Source of the DNA: Actinostola sp. cb2023
Lineage: Eukaryota > Cnidaria > Anthozoa > Actiniaria > Actinostolidae
Assembly: GCA_033675265.1 (NCBI GenBank)
Contig: JAUJYZ010000846.1
Location: 62,001 to 126,000 of the forward strand
Direction: 5' to 3'
Length of the DNA: 64,000 bases
The notes under the pieces are model-generated. The model worked only from the letters and a program-made list of their open reading frames with translations, was not told the DNA's origin and searched no databases. Positions 11,277-22,349 of this stretch are shown here, one piece after another. Within the stretch, counting starts at the first letter, position 1, and every line of letters starts with the position of its first letter. A program made the position numbers and the translations under genes.

Positions 11277-11957
11277 TTAAGGTGACTCCAACATAATAAT
11301 AATAATTGCGAGTGCATTCTGTGATTTTTTAAACTCGCTCGTATCGCGTCAAAAACACTCGGATATTTCTGCATTTAACACATGTAATAACTCAAACATG
11401 TAGGCTTTTAAGGGTGTATTCAAAATTTTATTTTTCAGTCGCGTTTCCCGTTACGGTCCGATTTTCTAACAGTGGTTTTTCATAATATTGTCCTCCTGTT
11501 CGCTCAAAAATCGTACGATTTCTACGAAACTTCAGCTTCTTGTTAAATAGATTGTCATAATTTTTTCTGCCGGGTTTAAAAAAAATCTCTCGACTGCAAG
11601 TTGCGCGGCATAATTTTGATGGTCAGTTTTTAGGCCGTGCAACTTGCAGTCGAGAGATTTTTTAAAAACCCGGCAGACAAAATTATGACAATCTATTTAA
11701 CAAGTATCTGAAGTTTCGTAGAAATCGTACGATTTTTGAGCGAACAGGAGGACAATGTTATGAAAAACCACTGTTAGAAAATCGGCCCGTAACGGCAAAC
11801 GCGACTGAAAAATACAATTTTGAATACACCCTTAAAAGCCTACATGTTTGAGTTATTACATGTGTTAAATGCAGAAATATCCGAGTGTTTTTGACGCGAT
11901 ACGAGCGAGTTTAAAAAATCACAGAATGCACTCGCAATTATGTTGGAGTCACCTTAA
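11277..11957. mobile_element. Foldback element A, TTAA-flanked, complete
   Basis: A nearly perfect palindrome of 681 bp begins TTAAGGTGACTCCAACAT and ends ATGTTGGAGTCACCTTAA. The arms are about 310 bp around a short asymmetric centre and contain an inner hairpin (GACTGCAAGTTGCGCGGC). The flanking TTAA on both sides is the target duplication expected of piggyBac- or Kolobok-type transposition. No protein is encoded. A truncated relative lies at 25351-25716, and a more distant one with AAGGTGGTTCC ends at 37218-37905. Confidence 0.85.
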
Positions 11958-11981
11958 ACTGATTATTTATTAAATTATAAC

Positions 11982-13134
11982 TTAAGGGGGGATTAACATA
12001 TTTCGTTGCCATGGTAATTCGTTGCTATGCAGAGCTTGAATAAGAGATTTCATCGAGCAAGCGCCCAGTGTTTTCCCACAAGACATTACAAGTTATATAT
12101 TTTATTGAACGTTATTCTTTTAATTTTAAGTTTGTTCAATGAATAAATATTCGACATATGATAGACTGCAGTAGTTTAAAGTAAAAGAAGTCAAAGAAAG
12201 CAGGCGATAATTCCACTTGAAGAGTTGTTCAAAAGCAACAACACTCATTGAACCGAAGTAAAACAAGCCGACTTATCGTCACAAAAACTTCAACCGAAGA
12301 GTAAAAAACGCCGATAAATCAATAAAAAACAATCAAGGATTACCTTACTCAACAGGTTGTTGTTCTAGACTCTGCCTGTCAAAATGAAACATGTCAAACA
12401 GTAGATGAAGTACGTCGAAGATCGGTGAAAACACCTTGAAAACACGACTGCAAAACTTTGCCGTATCAAATTCATAACTGCATTAAAATGCTTCAAAACA
12501 TGAGAAAACCACACAAATGACAAGTAAATATCGATCTTCCTTTATGGGTAAATGTTTATGAACCTTGAACCAAAAGAAAGTGCATAAAAGACATTTTTCT
12601 GACACACCGAAATTGTCATGTATTTGTCTTGCGAACGAAAATTATAACCACACAGGTAGCCCAAGTCACAAAAACGGCATTTTCGAATAAAACGCCGTTC
12701 TTTTCACGTTTTCAAAAAAGTTTTTTCTTGATGTGCTAAGAAAAGTATTCTCCACAAATTTGAGCATGGATTTTAAAAACAAAGAAAAAATGGAAAAGTT
12801 ATGGACAAAAATGTCGTTAAAAATGCAAAGACACTGCCATAAAAAATTCAATTTTCATTGAAACGCAAAACGCATGCTCAGTCTTCTGCATCTTGATATA
12901 AATTTTCAGATTATACCAAAATATTTTTAATTCATCAAAACCCTATGAAAAACGGCGTTTTTTTACGTGATGACGTCATAAGGCCGTACGTGATGACGTC
13001 ATCAAATGTCGAACTTCTACCCTCAACTAACACATTCCAAAAGTTTCATGCTTTATGTATTGATTTTAAGAGTTTTATGAGCCTTCAAAGTTTCCCTAGC
13101 AACGGGCCAAATAAATATGTTAACCCCCCCTTAA
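11982..13134. mobile_element. TTAA element B, copy 1
   Basis: The element starts TTAAGGGGGGATTAACATAT and ends with the matching ATATGTTAACCCCCCCTTAA, 1,153 bp. It is a reverse-oriented copy of 52847-54046. Both copies contain an open frame beginning MKNGVFLR, but this spans the terminal repeat and has no domain, so I treat it as incidental. Non-autonomous, with TTAA target duplication. A paralogous empty site at 13459-13515 shows the uninterrupted target. Confidence 0.88.
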
Positions 13135-13138
13135 GACA

Positions 13139-16100
13139 TTGTTTACAAATGCGTTGTGATGTCAGAGTCCAGCAAAAAAATTGTAGTATGATGACGTCTG
13201 GTCATGGAGAATTGACCAGGGGTCCTCTGCCAATCAGAAACGAGTATGGAAGTGATGATCACTATTACTTTTATAATATTATAGACTCAACTGATTCAGA
13301 AGGTGATCATATGTACAAGTCTAAAGCCTCCAGATTTAGTGGTAAATTATCATAGGGATGTCAGATTGTGTGAGCAAGTACATGTAAACATACATGTATA
13401 TATCATCCTCGGGAACCCAGGGATATATTCTGCCACTCCTTTCTTGCTCTCAGAGGAATTAAACTGATTATTTATTGAATTATAGCTTAAGACATTGTTT
13501 ACAAACGCGTTGTGACGTGGAATGAAATTTTTCGTTTTTCCTCTTTCATTAATGCAAGGTTTATATTCTTGTTAAAATATACATAATATGTATGTGTACA
13601 TGTACTATATATAATGTAATTATTATACAATGCTTTCGTGGGATATTTCATGGTATGCCATTCAAAACCTGGAGTATCCAACTGATGAAATCGATAACCG
13701 ACAACAATCGAAATCAATATTAATCAATTATTGTTGATTATTGATGATCAATATTTATTGATGAAGAAGATTTGTGTGACCTTTTTTAATTGATATCGGC
13801 CCAATTAAGAATCTGACGTACTGTAATTATAATTTATGTTATTGATATAGATTGACCATCGACATCAATCGATTACAGATGATTTTTTGTGACCGATTGA
13901 TTATCAATTTGATTGATCAATTAATTGTCTAATGTTCAACCAATATTATTAGTTTTAAAACTAATTTTATCGATTGATCAATGGATTATCCATCGTTTGG
14001 ATACTCCAGGCTCAAAAGCAAATGCATAACTACGTATCAATCTATTTCAGGTTCATCATCCCCAAAGAATAAAAGTGGACAACCATCCACATCTTCAATG
14101 AAATTAAGTCCATGTGAGTTTATAAATGGTAGTTCCTGTGATCAAATTCATTGAAGAAATGACAGAACGTATACTATTTAGTAGAAGGTAGTTATGTAGT
14201 ATGCTAACTACAATGTAGTAGGTTTCTACTATATAAAACAATTAAATTATTATGCGCCTCATTGACTTTCGACCCATAGAAAACTTGAACTCGAAATCTA
14301 ATTGTTAAATATATACTTGTTTCCTATATATTATAGCAAAGAAAACATCTGAGAAACGTCCTGCTTGTAAGTAAATACAATATATAAATAAATTTAGTTT
14401 TCTTTTGATAACTATAATGGCATATCCTCATGTACAGCCTACATGTACACTCGTTTGCAGAAACGTTGCAGTATACATTTATACAAATATCTAATGAGAT
14501 ACAAGATATCTAATGAGATGCAAAGTGTGAAACATCGCTTATTTTCTTCTAATATATCAGAAACATCAATTTTAGATCCAGCAAGGACAGACAACACAAT
14601 GATTTTCAGCACTATTTTGTGCTTAAACAGTTGTATTTTAGCATGTTTCACATTTTGCATCTCATTATATATTTGTATATTTGTATAAATGTATACTACA
14701 ACGTTTCTGCAATCGAGTGTATATCAAAATTAATGATAAGTTTGAGTAACAATGTAACTAGTGTGAGAGTGACAACTATATACACTGACACTTTAACCCA
14801 TGAAACAAAATCTAATAGTTGGTGACTAATAGTCAGATCAAAACAAAAGAAATTAACCAAGTAATATCTACTTGGTTAATATCTGTTTCACGGGTTAAGT
14901 GCCATAATATATCACTCTATACAACTGATTCAGAAGATGAAGAGTCAGCTAAAGCCTCCAGATTTAGTGGTAAGTTATTAGACATACAATGTACATAGGT
15001 GTTTGTATTTTTTTCAGGTTCATCATCCTATTATAATTACAATTATATCATCTATTTATAATCCCATATTAGCACCTATGGTATTATTTTCATGTTTTTC
15101 AAACTGTCCAAATTATTAATTTGGATAAAATAATTTGGCTAGTTTTCGTATTGACTTTTCTTAAGAAAATACATACAATCATTCTCAAAAAGGTTGTCCA
15201 GATGAAAAGACTACAATACTACAATAAAGTCATGTGATTCATATTATGTTTTCAATTTCTGTGCACGGAACTGCAAGTTGATACCAGCGCCATTACATTC
15301 AGTTCTCACAATGCCATGTACTTTTGCATCTCAAATTGAAATTCCATGCGAGGAAATTGAATATATATAATGAATCGTGTGACTTTATTGTAGTATTGTA
15401 ACAGGACTACGTGCTGTCCAATTTGGAAATAATTGAATTAAAAAAATTCCTCTGACTGCCAAATTGGACTCCCTTTGTCCAAGTGGTAGGAGTGATCGGC
15501 AGTCCTTTTAGGGTTTAACAAATATTTTCTGTGTGTACCTTTTATTGGTTCTAACTCAAAAGTCAGTTACGTAACATCACTCCGTACCTTTTAGGGTCAA
15601 TAAATTGTTATTTATTTTCTTTCTTGAACAAACATGAAAGAACAGAAGAAAGATGTTGTCCAGTCACTGATTAAACAATATCAGCACAACCGATTTTTCA
15701 CCATATATGGTCGTACCTTTTAGGGGTCGAAATGATCATGGCTTCAACAGCTCTTTTAATTTATGTATACCTTTTAGGGGTCGTTTACAAAACCGACCGC
15801 TGATCACCCCTACCACTTGGACAAAGGGAGTATTCCGGGACATTAATACTTTTCTCATTTTACTCATTTTGATTATTTTCTAATTTAGTTGACAATTTTG
15901 AAATGGACGATACTGACATTCAACATGGTATGGTACAGTGTATAGTCAGTTTTGATTTCTAAAAACAAGGGTGTTGGATATGCATGTATTATATGTAGGA
16001 TATATTTCTCTGCTAATAATATTTTTGGATGCAATGTGGTTTAATTCAACAATGTTGATACAAAACATTCTTAATTATATCTCTGTAGAATCAGATGACA

Positions 16101-16774
16101 GTGATGATTTAAAGCCTGCTTTAAATGACATCAAAATAAGCAATCCTTTTTTAGAACACTATTAGAGAATACATGTAGCTACTAGGAGATGTTCATTTTC
16201 AAACTGTGTAACCCACTGATTGATATTGCAGTGTCTGTATGTACATTTACATGTACGTACATGCATACATGTGTATACATGTATGCCCATATAATACTAC
16301 TGCAGATTTGATTTTTAACATTCGTTACACTTTATTTGGTAGACACAGAACCTGTCATCATACAAAGAAACTACAACGGTAAGGGATTGTGTGGTAGGTA
16401 ATGAATAAACTCCCCGCTTTTCCTAATCCTTCATGTGACCATACATATATGTCCATTTTCATTCTAAACGTATGCCTAATAACTTTGTTCACAGTTGGAA
16501 AATTGCATGATGACACCCAACTGCTGGAGTTTGTTGAAGGGTCATGTACATATTTCATCTAACATGCCCAAGCAAATTTTAGTGGGAATAAAATCGCAGT
16601 GTCAGTTTACATATGATTTTTTATTTACATGTATTTGTTTTGTTAAAATTATGTTCTTTGTTTTTATTTTATGTTCACTTTTAATTTTGTTATCATTCTT
16701 TCCAAAAGCACCAATAGAAAACCTTTATACTCGTGGTGATGGGATATTCTTCCTACCAGACACAGTGGATGAGG
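13139..16774 (+). CDS. Cluster of small candidate exons, unrecognised gene
   Basis: Several short plus-strand segments are flanked by AG and GT signals. At 13280-13340 one encodes DSTDSEGDHMYKSKASRFSG; at 14051-14114, SSSPKNKSGQPSTSSMKLSP; at 14931-14971, TTDSEDEESAKASRFSG; at 15888-15930, VDNFEMDDTDIQHG. At 16089-16160 one encodes ESDDSDDLKPALND; at 16342-16379, DTEPVIIQRNYNG; at 16495-16541, VGKLHDDTQLLEFVEG; at 16710-16774, APIENLYTRGDGIFFLPD. They read like a Ser/Asp-rich linker protein with many tiny exons, separated by MITEs. They may belong with the exons at 9683-10146. Function unknown; the exon calls are individually weak. Confidence 0.35.
13459..13515. repeat. Paralogous empty site of TTAA element B
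   Basis: The sequence AAACTGATTATTTATT, then GCTTAAGACATTGTTTAC, matches the left flank (11957-11985) and the right flank (13131-13160) of element B joined through a single TTAA. It therefore represents the target before insertion, preserved in a local duplication. Confidence 0.8.
13668..14010. repeat. Inverted-repeat MITE, AT-rich core
   Basis: The ends CCTGGAGTATCC and GGATACTCCAGG are reverse complements. The interior is a series of imperfect AT-rich palindromes built on ATTGATCAAT. No coding potential is seen. Confidence 0.65.
14445..14721. repeat. TA-flanked inverted-repeat MITE
   Basis: Long arms start CACTCGTTTGCAGAAACGTT and end AACGTTTCTGCAATCGAGTG, with flanking TA on both sides. 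This fits a Tc1/mariner-type MITE. The overlapping open frames on both strands are a by-product of the palindrome. Confidence 0.7.
15212..15400. repeat. Inverted-repeat MITE
   Basis: The ends TACAATACTACAATAAAGTC and GACTTTATTGTAGTATTGTA are exact reverse complements, about 45-bp arms, non-coding. Confidence 0.7.
15468..15831. repeat. Inverted-repeat MITE with internal CCTTTTAGGG motifs
   Basis: The ends ACTCCCTTTGTCCAAGTGG and CCACTTGGACAAAGGGAGT are exact reverse complements. Inside, the motif CCTTTTAGGG recurs at least four times in direct orientation. No coding potential. Confidence 0.75.
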
Positions 16775-16914
16775 TAATATGAGAAACTCACTTTGAAATA
16801 ATTAATATAGTACCGCATTCCCTGGCCTATAAGCCACACGTTTCCCCAAACATTTGGATCTAAAGTTCGGGGTGCAGCTTACTCACAGCACAAAAATCGA
16901 GACTTACTTCAGAT

Positions 16915-17113
16915 TTACGCATCCGTAAAGCTGCGTAAAGTTCTTTGAGGAGCTTTACGCTGATAATAAAGCTTCTTAAATGTGAACTTTACGCTTTTCG
17001 CGTAAAGGTGACATAAATGACACGTAAAGGACAATTTACGGCTCATTTACGCAAAGGTAAATCTTGCTTATTGCTCAGCTTTAATACTCCTTTACACTGA
17101 TGTGTAAAGCTGC
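16915..17113. repeat. CACTA left subterminal repeats, proximal part
   Basis: The hexamer-like unit CGTAAA and its reverse complement TTTACG recur roughly every 15-20 bp. In CACTA elements such motifs bind the element-encoded DNA-binding protein. The block is interrupted by the 17114-21117 insertion and resumes at 21118. Confidence 0.75.
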
Positions 17114-20100
17114 TTAAGACTGACTTGCTAGAATTGTCACCTGCGATATGTAAGATAGAAAAATCGAAAATGTTCATACTATGTCAGAAGAAAGCCCTTA
17201 GGAAACCTAACACAATGGTATGAGTTTGATGTCCAAACGATATTTTCTCGGTGATTTTTGAGGAAATTTCATATTCGGGGGTTCGTGGCGTGTTTGGCGG
17301 GTCACGAAGGGCGGTTTTTTCAGAGAGGCTTAAAATACAACAAAATGATTATAGCTTATAAAGTTGTTACCTAGATCAGATAAGTATCACTTCTAATTGG
17401 TGTTAGAATCATTACAAACAAGAAATCTGGAAACCCGAATTTTTTTCAAGTTTTTTAGCACAACCCATTTTCAGCATATTTGATCAGTTGCAAAATTAAC
17501 AACTTTCGAGGCTTAAAAAACCCAATTGGTACATGCAATGGCCAAATAATTTTATACACCATGAATCAAGCATTATCCCAACTGCAATTTCACGAAATAA
17601 AATTCTTGGGCTCTTTAAATCCAAATGCTCTAGAGCACCTAATGTTCGTACCACTTTCACAAATCTTGTCATCTTTTGAAGCTAAAAATAGCATGTGAAA
17701 TTGACAAATCGTTTCAAAACAATTCAAAATCTGGTCTCATTCAAACATTTTATTGCTTTAAACAAGCCACTTCATCTATAAAAAACTTTTCAACTAAACA
17801 AAGATGATAGTAATGCAGTTATGGTCATCAGTGAGTGAAACGCATCCCTGTGACACAAGTTCCATATCAGACGATTGAATCGCTAGAATACAAGTATAAA
17901 ACATCCGTGATTATTAAATATGTACCTGATAAAGCCTATTAGACACATATCCGTACGTCAGAAATAATCAATAGCCGTGAAGAGTGACTTGAGTTTCGTG
18001 CATTCATTTACTGGCCCAGCGGTGAACAGGCTGGTCAGTTAACACAGGGAGCCCATTCATGCGGGAAATAACCACGGGAGAAAAACTAGGTCAAACCGCT
18101 GAATGCCAGCCAATGGACAAAATAAACCTATGTAAGAGGCATACTGTAGAACGCCGACTGGACTGAGATTATCATGGACTGGACTGGACTGGACTGGTAG
18201 AGTCCGCGGACTCTGAATTTGAAGCTTTATCGGAATCTGATCTTGATAACTGAACGGCGTAGAATCCCCGGGCGTAGAATGGGCAGCGATTCATAGCCTG
18301 TGAAATTATTATGAAGCTCACATAGCTTTACTTCAAGTCTAAACCGAAAGGCATTAGGTTTTTGGTGTGTTATAGGATGGATTTCCTACGTATAGGCACG
18401 TACCAGGTCGACAAAGAAATGTGTCCACGACTCCACGCTACATACATATATACATAAACTTTATTAACGTGTCGCAAACTTCTAGCGTATACGACAAGTA
18501 GTACACTAATCGGGGACACTTAATTGAAATACAATTACAAATACAAATAGAAATATGAAAAAAGTAGCTACTCTCTAGCCATGCCATGCTTAATCGTGTA
18601 AAGCCATTCATTGTAATTGTTATGTAAGCAAGTCTTTGCTTTGAATAAACCACTTGTAGTGTAGACTTGTAGTTGTCCCTTGTTCCTACGGAGCCCCATT
18701 AGGGCCATCAACAAATAATAATTTCATGTAAGAATATCGCGTGATACTGTGTTTCTATATAGACTGTGAACAGTCCCCCTTTAGCAATTAAGCTAATCTA
18801 GGCGGGTGGTGTAACATTTAATATATATATTTAGTTTACAATGTATTTTTTTGCTTCATAAACTGTGTCAGAGAAGAAGAAAAGAATCAGGAATATTCTT
18901 CATAAATATGCAATTAATAATTACAAAGACTGGAAAGTTCAGAACTATGTAATGTAGCTCTGACAAGTACGTTACCGGTACAAACTTTTAGACCCTCCCC
19001 TCCACTGTCTGCACACACACAAAATATATTTTTACTTTATTTTCATAGTTTTCATTTCCTTTCTTCATTCATTCTTTATCTTTTATTATAATTAACTGTA
19101 CCCTTGTAAAGCAATATTTATAGAGGGAAGTACAAGAAATGTACAACGAAGAAGATCGAACAAGTGTGTTCGCCACCATGTTGTCTGCTGACATGTCGAA
19201 TTAGTAACGTATTACATATACAATCATTATCATTATCGCGCGATAAGTATCGCGTGATAACAATGAATTATCGCGTGATAACAACGAATTATTGCGCGAT
19301 AATAACAAATTAGTATCGCGCGATAGAAGCACAGTATCGCACAACAACAACGAATTATCGCGCGATAATAACAAAGTATCGCACAAACACAGTATCACGC
19401 GATAACAACGAATTATCGCACAATAACAACGAATTATCGCGAGATTACAACGAATTATCGCGCGATAGAAACACAGTATCGCGCGATATTCTTCCATGAA
19501 ATTATTGTTTGTTGATGGCCCTTACGGGGCTCCGTAGGAACTAGGGACAACTACAAGTCTACTACAAAGGACGAAGGCTAGGACAAGACTGGTTTATTCA
19601 AAGCAAAGACTTGCTTACATAACAATTACAATGAATGGCTTTACACGATTAAGCATGGCATGGCTAGGGAGTAGCTACTTTTTTCACATTTCTATTTGTA
19701 TTTGTAATTGTATTTCAATTAAGTGTCCCCGATTAGTGTACTACGTATCGTATACGCTAGAAGTTTGCGACACGTTAATAAAGTTTATGTATATATGTAT
19801 GTAGCGTGGAGTCGTGGACACATTTCTTTGTCGACCGTACGTGCCTATACGTAGGAAATCCATCCTATAACACACCAAAAACCTAATGCCTTTCGGTTTA
19901 GACTTGAAGTAAAGCTATGTGAGCTTCATAATAATTTCACAGGCTATGAATCGCTGCCCATTCTACGCCCGGGGATTCTACGCCGTTCAGTTATCAAGAT
20001 CAGATTCCGATAAAGCTTCAAATTCAGAGTCCGCGGACTCTACCAGTCCAGTCCAGTCCATGATAATCTCAGTCCAGTCGGCGTTCTACAGTATGCCTCT

Positions 20101-21117
20101 TACATAGGTTTATTTTGTCCATTGGCTTGCATTCAGCGGTTTGACCTAGTTTTTCTCCCGTGGTTATTTCCCGCATGAATGGGCTCCCTGTGTTAACTGA
20201 CCAGCCTGTTCACCGCTGGGCCAGTAAATGAATGCACGAAACTCAAGTCACTCTTCACGGCTATTGATTATTTCTGACGTACGGATATGTGTCTAATAGG
20301 CTTTATCAGGTACATATTTAATAATCACGGATGTTTTATACTTGTATTCTAGCGATTCAATCGTCTGATATGGAACTTGTGTCACAGGGATGCGTTTCAC
20401 TGATGGTCCATAAACTGCATTACTATCATCTTTGTTTAGTTGAAAAGTTTTTTATAGATGAAGTGGCTTGTTTAAAGCAATAAAATGTTTGAATGAGACC
20501 AGATTTTGAATTGTTTTGAAACGATTTGTCAATTTCACATGCTATTTTTAGCTTCAAAAGATGACAAGATTTGTGAAAGTGGTACGAACATTAGGTGCTC
20601 TAGAGCATTTGGATTTAAAGAGCCCAAGAATTTTATTTCGTGAAATTGCAGTTGGGATAATGCTTGATTCATGGTGTATAAAATTATTTGGCCATTGCAT
20701 GTACCAATTGGGTTTTTTAAGCCTCGAAAGTTGTTAATTTTGCAACTGATCAAATATGCTGAAAATGGGTTGTGCTAAAAAACTTGAAAAAAATTCGGGT
20801 TTCCAGATTTCTTGTTTGTAATGATTCTAACACCAATTAGAAGTGATACTTATCTGATCTAGGTAAAAACTTTATAAGCTATAATCAATTTGTTGTATTT
20901 TAAGCCTCTCTGAAAACCGCCCTTCGTGACCCGCCAAACACGCCATGAACCCCCGAATATGAAATTTCCTCAAAAATCACCGAGAAAATATCGTTTGGAC
21001 ATCAAACTCATACCATTGTGTTAGGTTTCCTAAGGGCTTTCTTCTGACATAGTATGAACATTTTCGATTTTTCTATCTTACATATCGCAGGTGACAATTC
21101 TAGCAAGTCAGTCTTAA
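17114..21117. mobile_element. Giant TTAA palindrome, 4.0 kb
   Basis: Two arms of about 1.6 kb (17114-18728 and 19495-21117) are near-perfect reverse complements. They begin TTAAGACTGACTTGCTAG and end CTAGCAAGTCAGTCTTAA, leaving TTAA at both junctions with the CACTA subterminal repeats. The right arm has about 15 extra bases near 19570. A 766-bp spacer separates the arms. The same 72-codon frame appears in both arms simply because they mirror each other. No transposase is encoded, so it is non-autonomous. Its arms are much longer than those of usual MITEs. Confidence 0.9.
19228..19492. repeat. TATCGCGCGATA tandem array
   Basis: Within the spacer of the giant palindrome, the self-complementary core ATCGCGCGAT and close variants (ATCGCGTGAT, ATCGCACAAT) recur about a dozen times at 20-25 bp spacing, separated by AACAACGAAT-like linkers. 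Each core can form a small cruciform or bind a dimeric protein. The minus-strand frame across it is low complexity and not a gene. Confidence 0.85.
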
Positions 21118-21390
21118 AGACCAGCTATTACGCATCATGCGTAAAGGTCGCGTAAACGATGCTACAGTACGACACATTTACGTAACCCTGTAAATGTTGC
21201 TTATTTTTCAGCATTACACTCCATTACGATTACGTGTAAAGCCGCTTAAATGTCAATTTAACGTCTCATGTATAAATGACGCGTAAATGATACATGAACA
21301 GCAACATTACGACACATTCACGGAAGCCCGGAATTGTTCCTAATTTGATTCAAGTTTTAATGCGAGTCGTTACGCTGACGACGCACGTAA
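21118..21390. repeat. CACTA left subterminal repeats, distal part
   Basis: The GCGTAAA-type motifs continue here (ATGCGTAAAGGTCGCGTAAA, then GTTACGCTGACGACGC) after the TTAA palindrome. This shows that the palindrome landed inside the subterminal region. Confidence 0.7.
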
Positions 21391-22345
21391 TTATTTGTCA
21401 ACTTTATATACTCCTTACATCCAAGACTATATTAACTTTGTCAACTTCATAAACAGCAACATAACAATTTCTCCATTTGTATGGCTCGCGCAATCCGAAC
21501 CGACAACGATACTATTTTCTTTTGAATTAATACGGAAAAAAGGTTGGTGTAAAAATGCAACTTCCCAGCACAGACGAGGCATGGGAGGATGAGGGCACTT
21601 GCACATCATGCACTTCTTAATGTTGAACAAATTTGCCAAACTGCCGGTATATTTGGAAAAAAAGTATGTAATTATAATCAATCACTGATCAATTTATTCC
21701 TCGTTTAATTCTTTAGTTTATAACATCCCCTTTCCCAGACTACAAGTAAGATTATTATCTACTAGACAATATTAGTAGAAACCAACTGACTATCACGAAT
21801 CCTGCAATCTGATTGACTAACATACTCACTATCTATTGAGTGATAGACAGCGAGTAGCGAAAAAGCCAGCGTTTTGAACAAAAATAAAGCAGAAAATCAA
21901 TAAATATTGATACAAATCGAAGGTAGCATGCTAGTTGGTTTCTACTAAAGCAATTAGACTACTCGTTCTCGTTTTCTATGAGTCAAATAGTCAACTCGAC
22001 TGTATGCGCCTCGTTGACTATTGACTCATAGTCTAAATGAAATTTAATAGTTAGTGACTAGTAATCAAAATGAAACAAAAGAAAACAATGGAATTATTGT
22101 CTTTAGTAGTACTATTCCAAGCTTCTTTTTTTAATTGCACTCCATCGCAAATTATTATATATAAATTAGACTAAATTCATGATCTGGTTGACTAAGACAC
22201 TTGTTCATTGTACATTCAGTCATCATAATAATAATGTGTTCATTATACCTAGCCATTTATTTACAATGTGATGCAGTATTTACAGAGCTAAGTGTCATTA
22301 ACAGTATGTGTATAAAAATGTATTCTAGCTAGTCAAATTGATCAA
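21391..22345. other. CACTA interior without a recognised gene
   Basis: AT-rich sequence lies between the subterminal repeats and the 3' end of the transposase. Short frames at 21395-21592 (+) and 21427-21681 (-) show no domain. Confidence 0.4.
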
Positions 22346-22349
22346 AGTT

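Noticed and set aside
12945..13355. 136-codon frame beginning MKNGVFLR, with a relative at 52827-53039
   Set aside because: It spans the terminal repeat of TTAA element B and runs into the flank; present in both copies because the DNA is shared, with no domain.
19228..19492. Possible CRISPR or integron-like repeat array
   Set aside because: Short palindromic cores with near-identical linkers, no unique spacers and no associated genes.
17480..20753. Identical 72-codon frames at 17480-17698 (+) and 20535-20753 (-)
   Set aside because: They are the same sequence in the two arms of the giant palindrome; no domain and no conservation beyond the arms.
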